The position numbers were made by a program, and so were the translations under genes. A stretch of DNA of 64,000 nt from Chryseobacterium sp. ON_d1 (GTDB lineage Bacteria > Bacteroidota > Bacteroidia > Flavobacteriales > Weeksellaceae): assembly GCF_006829085.1 (NCBI RefSeq), contig NZ_BJTC01000007.1, positions 220,673 to 284,672 on the forward strand, given 5' to 3'. The notes under the pieces are model-generated. The model was given only the letters and a program-made list of their open reading frames with translations, was not told the origin of the DNA and did not search any database. Positions 53,875 through 63,135 of this stretch are shown piece after piece. Every line of letters begins with the position of its first letter. Position 1 is the first letter of the stretch.

Positions 53875-56247
53875 ATGAACCTTACGAAGACGATAATACT
53901 TTTTTCAATGTTCTTTGTGTGTTGTAAAGTGGAGCTCGCATATGCTCAACAATACACAATTACCGGAAAAGTGATTGATGGAAAGAGAAAGCCTGTAGAG
54001 TTTGCACATGCCAGCCTCTTAAGGAATGATATATTGTATAAGAAAGCTTCGACAGATAGTCTAGGTACTTTTTCATTGAATGCAGAAAAAGGCAGTTATG
54101 TGCTGATTTTAGAACAGTTCGGAAAAGAACATCTTAAACAAAAAATAGAAGTAGTCACTAATGCTGAGTTGGGTGAATTGCAGATTGATGGTTCCATTTT
54201 AATAGAAGGGGTATCGGTAATAGCAAGACGAAAAATGATTGAGCAAAAAATTGATAGAACTATTTTTAATGTCGAAAACTCAATAGTTTCACAGGGTATG
54301 AGCGGTTTGGATGCATTGAAAAATTCTCCTCTAGTTCGTGTCCAAAATGATAATATATCCATTGTAGGAAAGGGTGGAGTATCAATCATGATCAATGAGC
54401 GTATGGTGAACCTTTCGGGAAGTGAGTTAACAAACTATCTTCAATCACTCCGTTCGGAGGATATTTCTAAAATTGAAGTTATAACCACGCCACCTTCCAA
54501 ATATGAGGCACAAGGTAATAGCGGTATTATTAATATTGTTATGAAAAAAAATCCTAATCTTGGATGGAGCGGAAACATAAACAGCTCGTATCAAAGAAAC
54601 TCTTACAACGGTTTTAGAACGGGTGCAACGATAAACTACAAATCTCATAAAATAAGCACATCGCTTAAAATCAGACAATACGATCTGTCTTTTAAACCAA
54701 CAGGAACCAGGGATCTGATAGGATCTGAAAATAGTGTATATACAAACGAAACCAGAAAGGATCAGGCGCGATCGGTTGGAGTCAATTATAATTTTGATTA
54801 CAAAATCAACGATAGGCAGAACATAGGTTTTATATATGATTTTAATACCTCGAGGTACAGTATGGTTGCTGAGGGTGTCAGCATTTATAAGACACAAAGA
54901 GTAATTGACTCCAGTTTAATCACCGTTCAAAAGCAGTTATGGAAAACACCCACACATACCTTGAATGTCTATTATGATATTAAATTGGACACTGTAGGTA
55001 AGAAGTTAAGTTTTACTGCCAACTATTTGGGTAATAGACCTGATAAAGCAAACGATTTTAACACAGCTAATATTCTTATGAGCAGTAACGAAACAGTTCG
55101 CAACATAAGTTTAATGAATTACAAAATTTATTCTGGCCAGGCTGATTTGCTGCTTCCCTTTAAAACCTTAAATATTGAAGCTGGAGCTAAATACACTTTA
55201 TTTGAAAATAATTCTGATGTGAAGTATTATACATTACACAATTCGGATTATGTTATCAATTCGAACAACAGTAATGTCTTTAATTATAAAGAGCAAAATT
55301 TTGCGACTTACATAAGCGTTCAAAAAGATTTTAACAATAGATGGTCTGCAAAAGCGGGCTTAAGATATGAATATACAGCTTTGGAAGGAAACAGTTCCAA
55401 TCAGGAAAACGGAAAAATAACTAACAATTATGGTAAGGTATTTCCTACTGCATATCTTAGTTTTAAACCAGATGACAACCATGCTTTTTCACTTAATTAT
55501 GCTAAACGAATTAGTCGTCCGGACTTTCAGGACTTAAATCCTTTCAGATGGTATACAAATCCATATATGTATTTTGCAGGGACACCTTCACTAAGACCCT
55601 CTTATAATGATAATGTTGAGTTATCATATTCTTTTAAGGGTAAGCTGACTGCTGCATTGTATAATGAGTACAGCCGTGATAATACTTCAAGCATCGCTCG
55701 ATTAGAAAATGGGATCTTCAGTAATATTGTTGAAAACAGTTATGATCAGAATAAAATAGGTGTACGGCTTGGTTATTATGATACATTCTTTGGAATTTGG
55801 GAAAGCTCTATCAGTTCCAATGCCAATTACGCGGTAACAACGCCTAACATATCTGAAGTTGAGAGATTAAAACTGTTTTCATTTTCATATTCGATCTATA
55901 ATACTATCACTTTGAATAAAGAAAAAACTTGGTTTTTAATGTTAAATTTCTGGCATGATCTGCCTTTTACCTATGCAAACGTTAAGATGAAGGATCAATT
56001 AGATTTCTCACCAGGAGTTAAGGCATCATTTCTTGGTAAGAGGTTAAATATAAGCGCTGTGTTCAGCGATGTTTTTAGGACGCTGAAAAATCAGGGGTAT
56101 TCATATAACAATGGTTATAGGTCAGAATTCTACAGCTATAATGATTATAGAAAATTCTCAATTAGTATGGCTTATGCTTTTGGAAACAGAAAAGTTAAAG
56201 GAACCATTAAAACTGTTGAATTTGACGAATCTTCAAGAGCAAATTAA
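53875..56247 (+). CDS. Outer membrane beta-barrel protein of the lanthipeptide locus
   Basis: 790 residues. A signal peptide ends at ELAYAQ. A carboxypeptidase-regulatory-like domain (ITGKVIDGKRKPVEFAHASL) and a plug-like part (IEVITTPPSKYEAQGNSGIINIVMKK) precede a barrel with the typical RISRPDFQDLNPFRWY motif. It is the same family as the protein at 5636-8074 but not a close copy. It lies 131 bases upstream of the precursor gene. In a Gram-negative producer the peptide must cross the outer membrane, and no TolC-like factor is encoded here, so this barrel may be the exit port, uptake receptor or immunity factor. Confidence 0.85.
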   Translation: MNLTKTIILFSMFFVCCKVELAYAQQYTITGKVIDGKRKPVEFAHASLLRNDILYKKASTDSLGTFSLNAEKGSYVLILEQFGKEHLKQKIEVVTNAELGELQIDGSILIEGVSVIARRKMIEQKIDRTIFNVENSIVSQGMSGLDALKNSPLVRVQNDNISIVGKGGVSIMINERMVNLSGSELTNYLQSLRSEDISKIEVITTPPSKYEAQGNSGIINIVMKKNPNLGWSGNINSSYQRNSYNGFRTGATINYKSHKISTSLKIRQYDLSFKPTGTRDLIGSENSVYTNETRKDQARSVGVNYNFDYKINDRQNIGFIYDFNTSRYSMVAEGVSIYKTQRVIDSSLITVQKQLWKTPTHTLNVYYDIKLDTVGKKLSFTANYLGNRPDKANDFNTANILMSSNETVRNISLMNYKIYSGQADLLLPFKTLNIEAGAKYTLFENNSDVKYYTLHNSDYVINSNNSNVFNYKEQNFATYISVQKDFNNRWSAKAGLRYEYTALEGNSSNQENGKITNNYGKVFPTAYLSFKPDDNHAFSLNYAKRISRPDFQDLNPFRWYTNPYMYFAGTPSLRPSYNDNVELSYSFKGKLTAALYNEYSRDNTSSIARLENGIFSNIVENSYDQNKIGVRLGYYDTFFGIWESSISSNANYAVTTPNISEVERLKLFSFSYSIYNTITLNKEKTWFLMLNFWHDLPFTYANVKMKDQLDFSPGVKASFLGKRLNISAVFSDVFRTLKNQGYSYNNGYRSEFYSYNDYRKFSISMAYAFGNRKVKGTIKTVEFDESSRAN

Positions 56248-56278
56248 ATCCGATTTCCAGATATAAATCAAATACATT

Positions 56279-56301
56279 TTTATCTATGATATATAGATAA
56301 A
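56279..56301. promoter_or_regulatory. 9-bp perfect dyad upstream of the lanthipeptide precursor
   Basis: tttatctat (56279-56287) is exactly inverted at 56293-56301 around gatat. It lies 77 bases before the precursor ATG and 31 after the barrel stop. With only one G-C pair per arm it is a poor terminator and better read as an operator or RNA-level control element for lanA. Confidence 0.5.
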
Positions 56302-56378
56302 GTAGAAAATATACGCGCGTGTGGGAGTAACTCGAAAATCCCTAAAAGAGTAGAGACTAATTTTTAAATTAAACAATC

Positions 56379-56540
56379 ATGAACAAGAAATTCAGTAAAT
56401 TACAGTTAAACAAGAAGTCGATTGCGAAATTAAACGATCTTCAATTAAACAAAGTAAAAGGAGGTAAACAAGGCGCTGTGGATCACGAGATCCATTGCCA
56501 TGTTAAAACAGCAACTGTTGTAACAAAGGTTCAAAACTAA
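56379..56540 (+). CDS. lanA: Class I lanthipeptide precursor with double-glycine leader
   Basis: 53 residues. The leader (1-29) is Lys/Leu/Asn-rich (KKFSKLQLNKKSIAKLND, then LQLNKVKGG) and ends in Gly28-Gly29, the cleavage site for the C39 peptidase of the LanT encoded downstream. The LNKKSIAKLND-like stretch is the typical Bacteroidetes leader for LanB binding. The 24-residue core starts at Lys30, has a single Cys (Cys40, in IHCHV) and three Thr (44, 46, 49), and no Ser. Cys lies before every Thr, so a normal ring (dehydro residue first, Cys later) cannot form within one peptide. The core also has three His. A terminator follows directly. Confidence 0.85.
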   Translation: MNKKFSKLQLNKKSIAKLNDLQLNKVKGGKQGAVDHEIHCHVKTATVVTKVQN

Positions 56541-56550
56541 TTGATCTTTT

Positions 56551-56583
56551 GGTCCTCCCTAAATAGTAAGGGAGGACCTTTTT
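56551..56583 (+). terminator. Attenuator hairpin between lanA and lanB
   Basis: The 9-bp perfect GC-rich stem ggtcctccc (56551-56559) / gggaggacc (56570-56578) is followed by T5. It starts 10 bases after the precursor stop and 51 before the dehydratase start. Partial read-through here gives many precursor transcripts per enzyme transcript, as in other lantibiotic operons. Confidence 0.9.
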
Positions 56584-56633
56584 CCATATTTTTTTTGCGG
56601 TTAATTGGTAATAACAAAAAAATATTAGTAGAT

Positions 56634-59600
56634 ATGGCCGATTTAACAACTACAGATTTTTACCTGATCAGAACCCCCCAATTCTCCTTATCCAAACTTT
56701 CAGATCTCAACAGACATATTCAAAACGGGGACATACATTCTACAAAAGAAATGTTTAAGGACGATCGTTTTATTAGCAGTATCTATTTCTCGTCCAGATA
56801 TTTTTATTCTATAGCATTACAATGGATTAACAATGATGAAATAGGCTTTGATAGTATGGATAGAATATTGATAAGCTTATATAAATATTATTGTAGAATA
56901 TGTTCAAGATCTACGCCTTATGGGTTATTTGCAGGATATTCAGTTGGAGAGATTGTTGAAGATAACTCGGATTTTGAATTTGCAAAACCTAGGACAACGC
57001 CTTTCGTAAGGCCGGATATGCTATTTATAAAACGAGTTAAAGATAAGATTCTTAAGGATAATGAAGATAGAGATATATTGTACTTTCCGAACAATACGTT
57101 GTATCGTATAGGTGAGAGCTTAAGATATGTAAATTGGGATGATCAGTATAATTATGAAATTTCAGAAATTGAAATGAATGATTTACTGGACAGGATTTTG
57201 TCGTCGGCAAAAAAAGGATCAACACTTAGTGAAATATCAAAGCTTATTGAGGAACAAATGCCTCAAGCAGACGGTACTGAAATAAGAGATTTTATTCGAA
57301 GTCTCCTTGAAAATAATTTAATTATTGATAGGCTACCTCCGTATTTGACAAGTATTGAAGAACCCATCAATGAAATGAATACATATTTTGAAAAAGTGGG
57401 AATCTTTGATGAAAACCTGAAAAATATAGCTCAAGTTATTAACCTTGGCAATTCTGAGATTGATATTAATAAGATTGAAAGCCTTGCTGCTGACTATAAG
57501 ATTCCCGAAGACGATAATACTCAACTTTTTCAAGTCGATTTAAAAATCAATTTTTCTAAGAACAAGATTAATAAGAAGATACTCAAGACACTTATAGATA
57601 GGACTTCTGAGCTATCTAAATTAACTGGTAATTATAGTGACAACAGACTTTTGTCATTTTGTGAAAGTTTCACTCAAAGATTTGGAGAACGGGAAATACC
57701 GCTGTCTACAGCTTTAGATCCAATGTTGGGGATTGGTTATGGCCTGCAAACTAGCGGAAATGTAGAAGATACGCCGCTCGTTAATGATATTCTTTTCAGT
57801 TACAAACATACAAATAAGAAAGGAGTTGTTGTTCCTCCGATAATTCAGCTTATAATAGAAAAATATATTGATCATTTTAGTCCACACCATTTTAAGCCTA
57901 TTTGTATTTCAGAGAAAGATTTGGACCAGGTCACCAATGTGCAGGAAGAACTGATATTTCATGATGATTATTGTTTATTTGGCGAACTAGTTTCAGATTC
58001 AATTGAAGATCTGGATAATGGTAATTTTAAATTCGTAAGTAAATCTCCATTGCCTACGGCGGGAATGAGTAATCAACTTTCCAGATTCGCTTATTATGAC
58101 CAGACCCTTCGCAATCACATGGACCGCCTTATAATAAAGGAGGGTGAAGATTATATTTACGCCGAAATCATACACAGCCCGAATGATAGAACGAGAAATG
58201 TGCTATTAAGACCTAATTTTTATAATTATGAAATACCTTATGTCTCGAATTCTCAAACTGATCTAGCTCAAATAAATGTTAACGATATTATGGTCACCGT
58301 TCGTGATAACCATATTATTTTAAGGTCAGAATTGCTCAATAAAGAGATTCGACCACGTTTATCCTCTTCGTACAATTATGGAAGCAGCCAGCTATCAGTT
58401 ATAAGATTTTTAGGCGATCTCCAATATCATAATAAGTATAAAGGATTTAGCTGGGATTGGTCTGTTCTTGATCATAGAAGTTATTTGCCAAGAATTGAAT
58501 ATAAGGAAATCATCTTATCGGAAGCAAGATGGAAATTATCACAGAATGTTGTCTCAAGTCGTCAAGAATTAAGAGGATTATTGGGAACACTTGCAATACC
58601 TCAATATTGTATATATAAAGATTATGACAATACACTTTTACTGGACATAGGCAATGAAGTTTGTCTAAATATAATTTTAAGTCTAATAAAAAAAAGAGAT
58701 ATATTTTTGTTCGAATGTTTTCATCATTCAAGTTTCATTCAAAATAAAAAAGAGAAGTTTACTTCAGAGGTTATATTCCCGTTAGTTCCGACACTCAGAA
58801 AGTCTTCAGCAAAAGATAATATCATCGATAAAATGTTGGATGGTAAAAGCATCATAAACGATTTTTTTCCAGGAGATGAGTGGACCTATTTTAAATTTTA
58901 TTGCAGCCATTCTACAGGTGATAAAGTAATTCGTGAAGTAATTATTCCGTTTATCAAGCAAACCAAGCAAAAGGAAACTCAATGGTTCTATTTGAGATAT
59001 GAGGATCCAGAGCATCATATTCGATTTAGGGTAAAAGAGCATCTGACGAAAAAACTGATTCACTCCATAAAATTGCTGATCGCTCCGCTCATTGAGACTG
59101 GCTATGTTTTTTCTTATAGTATTGATACTTATCAACGCGAAGTTGAACGATATGGGAGTAAAAACATCTTATTATCCGAAAGGTTATTTTATTATGACAG
59201 CGATGCGATTGCAGAATATATAGAATTGACGAAGGATGGGGATGAAGGTACAAGATGGAAGGCAGGCATTATTTCTATTGATATGTTAATGGATAATTTT
59301 GAAGTTGACCTGAAAGATCGAATTGATATTTTTGAGAAATTATATAATATTTTTTTGCCAGAGTACGTAGATCTAAGTCAAAATGGCGCAAGGAAAGCCT
59401 TTAAAATTTCAATAGAGAAGGAGTTAAGAATGCATAAAAACTTTCTGGACGATAGTATTAGATTAAAAAAATATGGAACATTTGATGACTTTATTGTTCC
59501 ATTTAAGAATAGAACCAAGAGAATTAATAGCCTCACCAGTTTAATTAGGGGTAATACATCAGGTAATGAAGAATTCATTAAATTACTTCAAAGCTATATA

Positions 59601-59723
59601 CACATGTCATTGAACCGGTTGTTCTTTACGAAAACAAGGATGCATGAATTGGTTATGTATTATTTCATGTACAATACTTATAAATCAATCTTTTATCGAA
59701 ATGAAACCAAACAAAGAGTGTAA
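56634..59723 (+). CDS. lanB: Class I lanthipeptide dehydratase LanB, full length
   Basis: 1029 residues from the ATG at 56634. The open frame reaches back to 56541, but that stretch contains the attenuator. The N-terminal glutamylation domain has YYCRICSRSTPYGLFAGYSVG (the R-x-T-P-x-G-x-F motif) and extends to ~760 with SRFAYYDQTLRNHMDR and NYGSSQLSVIRFLGDL. The C-terminal elimination domain (~770-1029) has EWTYFKFYCSH and WFYLRYEDPEHHIRFRVK. It uses glutamyl-tRNA to glutamylate Thr/Ser of the precursor and then eliminates glutamate, so Thr44, Thr46 and Thr49 are the only core substrates. Both domains are present in one chain. It overlaps the lanC start by 23 bases. Confidence 0.92.
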   Translation: MADLTTTDFYLIRTPQFSLSKLSDLNRHIQNGDIHSTKEMFKDDRFISSIYFSSRYFYSIALQWINNDEIGFDSMDRILISLYKYYCRICSRSTPYGLFAGYSVGEIVEDNSDFEFAKPRTTPFVRPDMLFIKRVKDKILKDNEDRDILYFPNNTLYRIGESLRYVNWDDQYNYEISEIEMNDLLDRILSSAKKGSTLSEISKLIEEQMPQADGTEIRDFIRSLLENNLIIDRLPPYLTSIEEPINEMNTYFEKVGIFDENLKNIAQVINLGNSEIDINKIESLAADYKIPEDDNTQLFQVDLKINFSKNKINKKILKTLIDRTSELSKLTGNYSDNRLLSFCESFTQRFGEREIPLSTALDPMLGIGYGLQTSGNVEDTPLVNDILFSYKHTNKKGVVVPPIIQLIIEKYIDHFSPHHFKPICISEKDLDQVTNVQEELIFHDDYCLFGELVSDSIEDLDNGNFKFVSKSPLPTAGMSNQLSRFAYYDQTLRNHMDRLIIKEGEDYIYAEIIHSPNDRTRNVLLRPNFYNYEIPYVSNSQTDLAQINVNDIMVTVRDNHIILRSELLNKEIRPRLSSSYNYGSSQLSVIRFLGDLQYHNKYKGFSWDWSVLDHRSYLPRIEYKEIILSEARWKLSQNVVSSRQELRGLLGTLAIPQYCIYKDYDNTLLLDIGNEVCLNIILSLIKKRDIFLFECFHHSSFIQNKKEKFTSEVIFPLVPTLRKSSAKDNIIDKMLDGKSIINDFFPGDEWTYFKFYCSHSTGDKVIREVIIPFIKQTKQKETQWFYLRYEDPEHHIRFRVKEHLTKKLIHSIKLLIAPLIETGYVFSYSIDTYQREVERYGSKNILLSERLFYYDSDAIAEYIELTKDGDEGTRWKAGIISIDMLMDNFEVDLKDRIDIFEKLYNIFLPEYVDLSQNGARKAFKISIEKELRMHKNFLDDSIRLKKYGTFDDFIVPFKNRTKRINSLTSLIRGNTSGNEEFIKLLQSYIHMSLNRLFFTKTRMHELVMYYFMYNTYKSIFYRNETKQRV

Positions 59724-60933
59724 GGTGATTATTTCTGAAATAATTGCAGAGATAGATCAAAACAGTGTCTTATTTAAAGACCCCTCTATTGAAAATGGGA
59801 AAATGGGCTTGGCAATTTTCTATTTTTTTTGTCAGAAGTTTTTTGATGATGACAAGTATCAAAAGAAAGCAGAGGAAATGATAGAAGATTCCATTGGTCT
59901 GTTAACAGAGATTTCATTAAGCGAGATTTTTTCTCCAAAGTACAGAGGAGATTCCTTATCAAATATAATTTCGAGTTTTGGCAAGGGGCTTATGTTTGTA
60001 CAGTATCAACTCAATAAAAGTTATGATTTTACAGAATATTATGACATAATAAATAATATACTTTGTAAATTGACTAAGAGCAGCTTAAAAGATCAAGATT
60101 TCGACTTTTTTAGTGGTGCATTAAGTTCCGGGCACTATTTTCTTAACAACTTTTATCATACAAAAAATGAGTTTTCAAGAGAAATGCTTCTAGTAATCGT
60201 CAAGTCGCTAAAAAAATATGCGATTTCCCATTCTGATAACCAGGTGTACTGGAAATCACCTTTTTATGGCCATCAGATTTATTTAGGAATTTCTCACGGT
60301 TCTGCCATGATTATTAACTTCCTTTGCAAGCTTTTTAAAATCGGTTTGCTTACCAAAGACTCTCATGCAGAATTGGTACTGCTGGAAAAGGCGGTAAATT
60401 TTGTCCTTGACCAAAAGCGGAATCTCAGCACAGGTTTCTTTCCCAACTTATATGGGGCTGATGGCGAAATCTCGTCAACACAATTTTCATTGTGTTATGG
60501 GGATTTAGGAGTCATTTATGCATTGAATAACGCCAGCAAAATTTTAAAAACCGGAAACCTCAGCGATAATATAAATTACTTGACTTATAAATGTTTACAA
60601 CGAAAGAATGATATAAAATTTACATTTGATGCTACTATTTTCTATGGTGCTGCAGGTATTTATTGTGTTTGTAAGGATATGTACCTAAAAAGTGGAGATA
60701 ATATTTATAAAAAAGCCTACCAATACTGGTATGACCAGATTACTACTTATCGCGATCCTGACTATCAGGCCATGGCGGGATTTGCTGAATCTTCTATTTA
60801 TGATGAGGATAAGAACAATGAATCAGTGAAGTGGTCGTATGGATGGGGGATATCTGGTATCGGAATCTGTCTGATGTCGGGGTTAATGCCTGAATTACCA
60901 TCAATAAGTGAAACTTTATTAATCGGCATTTAA
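59701..60933 (+). CDS. lanC: LanC-like lanthionine cyclase with incomplete zinc site
   Basis: 410 residues from the ATG at 59701, overlapping lanB by 23 bases (the frame is open to 59644). The alpha-toroid pattern is visible, including GISHGSAMIINFL (His199), SLCYGDLGVIYAL (Cys265), DATIFYGAAGIYCV and WSYGWGISGIGICL. In active LanC the second and third zinc ligands are Cys-His of a C-H-G-x-x-G motif; here that position is Phe314-Tyr315-Gly316. Only Cys265 of the three ligands remains. The frame is otherwise intact, so this looks like a maintained but non-canonical cyclase, acting as a chaperone or scaffold for LanB/LanT or using another mechanism. Confidence 0.85.
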   Translation: MKPNKECKVIISEIIAEIDQNSVLFKDPSIENGKMGLAIFYFFCQKFFDDDKYQKKAEEMIEDSIGLLTEISLSEIFSPKYRGDSLSNIISSFGKGLMFVQYQLNKSYDFTEYYDIINNILCKLTKSSLKDQDFDFFSGALSSGHYFLNNFYHTKNEFSREMLLVIVKSLKKYAISHSDNQVYWKSPFYGHQIYLGISHGSAMIINFLCKLFKIGLLTKDSHAELVLLEKAVNFVLDQKRNLSTGFFPNLYGADGEISSTQFSLCYGDLGVIYALNNASKILKTGNLSDNINYLTYKCLQRKNDIKFTFDATIFYGAAGIYCVCKDMYLKSGDNIYKKAYQYWYDQITTYRDPDYQAMAGFAESSIYDEDKNNESVKWSYGWGISGIGICLMSGLMPELPSISETLLIGI

Positions 60934-60936
60934 GAA

Positions 60937-63135
60937 ATGAAATTTATAGCACAACATGATCAGATGGACTGCGGGCCTGCTTGTCTGGCAATGATATCTG
61001 CATTTTATGGCAAGGAGTTCGGTTTACAATATCTTCGAGACAGAAGCTTTATAACGAGAGATGGGGTTTCATTATTGGGTATTAAAGAAGCTGCTGAAAA
61101 AATCGGGTTTGAATGTTTTGCTTCTAGCCTCGGTATAGAGGATTTAGATGGCAATATGTTGCCCTGTATACTACATTGGGACCAAAATCACTTTGTAGTG
61201 CTGCATAAAATCAAACGGAAAAGATCGGGACAACTCAGCTTTAAAGTTGCTGATCCGGGCCACGGTTTGTTATCATTAAACGAAGAAAATTTCAAAAAAT
61301 CCTGGCTTTCGGATGAATACTGTGGTATAGCTCTCTTTCTGGAGCCTACAGAAAAATTTCATGAGTATAAAGTTCCTGAGGAGCAAAATCTAAGCCTCAA
61401 ATATCTTCTCCGCTATCTGAGACCGCACAGACGTCAAATGCTGCTCATGTTTTTATTTCTATTTTTAGGAACGGTAACTACTTTATTCTTTCCTATCCTG
61501 ACTCAGAAACTTATTGACAGGGGAGTAAATGCAAAGGATATGAACTTCATCGTTTACGTTCTATTAGCTCAATTATCATTGTTCATTGGTAATATTATCT
61601 TTGGTGTATTTCGCGATTGGGTTATGCTGACTGTGGGTACGAAAATTAACATTCAAATTATATCAGATTTTTTCAGAAAACTGCTAGAATTGCCTGTTAG
61701 TTTTTTTGAAACTAAAATAATGGGTGATTTTAATCAACGTATTCAAGACCATGACAGGATTGAGAAATTTCTAACATCGCAAAGTTTGCTTACACTCTTC
61801 TCAATAGTTACTTTTTCAGTTTTTTTCGGCATATTATGGTACTACGACTATCGTATTTTAATAGTATATATATTTCTTACTGCGGTAGCGGTCATGTGGT
61901 CTTTGTTTTGGCTTAATAAAAGAAAAATACTGGATTACTTTCTTTTTCGACAAAAGAGTGAAAATCAGGAAGCTATTTATGAGATTATAAATGGAGTAAC
62001 TGAACTAAAACTAAATCAATTTGAAGAAGCAAAACGTAAACAATGGGAATCGATTCAGCTAAAACTGTTTAAGATCAATAGTCGTATCTTAAAGATAGAC
62101 CAGATACAATACTCTGGCTTTGAGTTTATCAATCAATTAAAGAATATTATAGTAACTTTTTTGGCTGCATCATTTGTAGTTTCCGAACACATGACTTTAG
62201 GCGCATTATTAAGTGTGTCTTACATCATCGGTCAGATGAATAGTCCGATTAACCAGTTAATAATCTTTTTTAAATCATTGCAGGATGCAAAGCTGAGTAT
62301 AGTCAGGCTTAATGAAGTGCAAAACCATCAGGCGGAGGAACAGGAGTACCTAAGGCCCCTGAATGTCAAAGATCGCGACCAAAATGATCTTAGACCAGCT
62401 GGAATCAAATTAAATGATGTCTCTTTTCAATATGAAGGCCCCAAATCTCCATTTGTACTTAAAAATGTGAATATTGAAATACCTGAAGGAAAAGTTACTG
62501 CCATAGTTGGTGCAAGTGGAAGCGGGAAAAGTACTCTTTTAAAATTGCTGTTAAGATTCTACGACCCTGTTGCTGGAGACATACATTTTAATGAAAATAA
62601 TATACTTTCGTTATCACCAAAGAGTATAAGGAAAAACTCAGGAGTAGTTATGCAGGATGGTTACATATTTTCGGATACTATTGAAAAAAATATTACCACA
62701 GGACATGAACATGTAGATATAGCTCAATTAGAGCATGCGATTCAAGTAGCTAATATCGGAGCTTTTATTGAAGGATTACCATTAGGGATCAACACGAAAA
62801 TAGGTGCAGCAGGAAATGGTATTTCTGGAGGGCAAAAGCAACGTTTGTTAATCGCAAGAGCTGTGTATAAAGATCCACATTTTATATTTTTTGATGAAGC
62901 TACCTCGGCCTTAGATGCAAATAATGAGAAGGTTATTCATGATAATTTGCAGAAATTTTTTAGTGGAAAAACCGTTGTGATTATAGCACATCGTCTTTCC
63001 ACGGTTAAAAATGCGGATCAGATTGTTGTTTTGAAAAACGGGGAAGTAGTGGAGCAAGGTCATCATGGAGATCTTGTATCTTTTAAGCGTGAGTATTATG
63101 GTTTGGTTAAGAATCAACTAGAACTGGGTGACTAA
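60937..63135 (+). CDS. lanT: Peptidase-containing ABC transporter LanT (C39)
   Basis: 732 residues, starting three bases after the lanC stop. The C39 peptidase domain (1-~135) has Gln6, Cys12 in DCGPAC, His85 in QNHFVVL and Asp106 in VADPGHG, all required for cutting after Gly-Gly. Six TM helices (~160-440) follow, then an ATPase domain with Walker A GASGSGKST, signature ISGGQKQRLLIA, Walker B FIFFDEATSALD and IAHRLSTV. It removes the 29-residue leader and exports the core across the inner membrane in one step. It is the last gene of the locus; no clear terminator follows. Confidence 0.94.
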   Translation: MKFIAQHDQMDCGPACLAMISAFYGKEFGLQYLRDRSFITRDGVSLLGIKEAAEKIGFECFASSLGIEDLDGNMLPCILHWDQNHFVVLHKIKRKRSGQLSFKVADPGHGLLSLNEENFKKSWLSDEYCGIALFLEPTEKFHEYKVPEEQNLSLKYLLRYLRPHRRQMLLMFLFLFLGTVTTLFFPILTQKLIDRGVNAKDMNFIVYVLLAQLSLFIGNIIFGVFRDWVMLTVGTKINIQIISDFFRKLLELPVSFFETKIMGDFNQRIQDHDRIEKFLTSQSLLTLFSIVTFSVFFGILWYYDYRILIVYIFLTAVAVMWSLFWLNKRKILDYFLFRQKSENQEAIYEIINGVTELKLNQFEEAKRKQWESIQLKLFKINSRILKIDQIQYSGFEFINQLKNIIVTFLAASFVVSEHMTLGALLSVSYIIGQMNSPINQLIIFFKSLQDAKLSIVRLNEVQNHQAEEQEYLRPLNVKDRDQNDLRPAGIKLNDVSFQYEGPKSPFVLKNVNIEIPEGKVTAIVGASGSGKSTLLKLLLRFYDPVAGDIHFNENNILSLSPKSIRKNSGVVMQDGYIFSDTIEKNITTGHEHVDIAQLEHAIQVANIGAFIEGLPLGINTKIGAAGNGISGGQKQRLLIARAVYKDPHFIFFDEATSALDANNEKVIHDNLQKFFSGKTVVIIAHRLSTVKNADQIVVLKNGEVVEQGHHGDLVSFKREYYGLVKNQLELGD

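Noticed and set aside
56541..56633. N-terminal extension of LanB back to 56541
   Set aside because: It would translate the attenuator hairpin and has no relation to the LanB N-terminus, which begins cleanly at the ATG at 56634.
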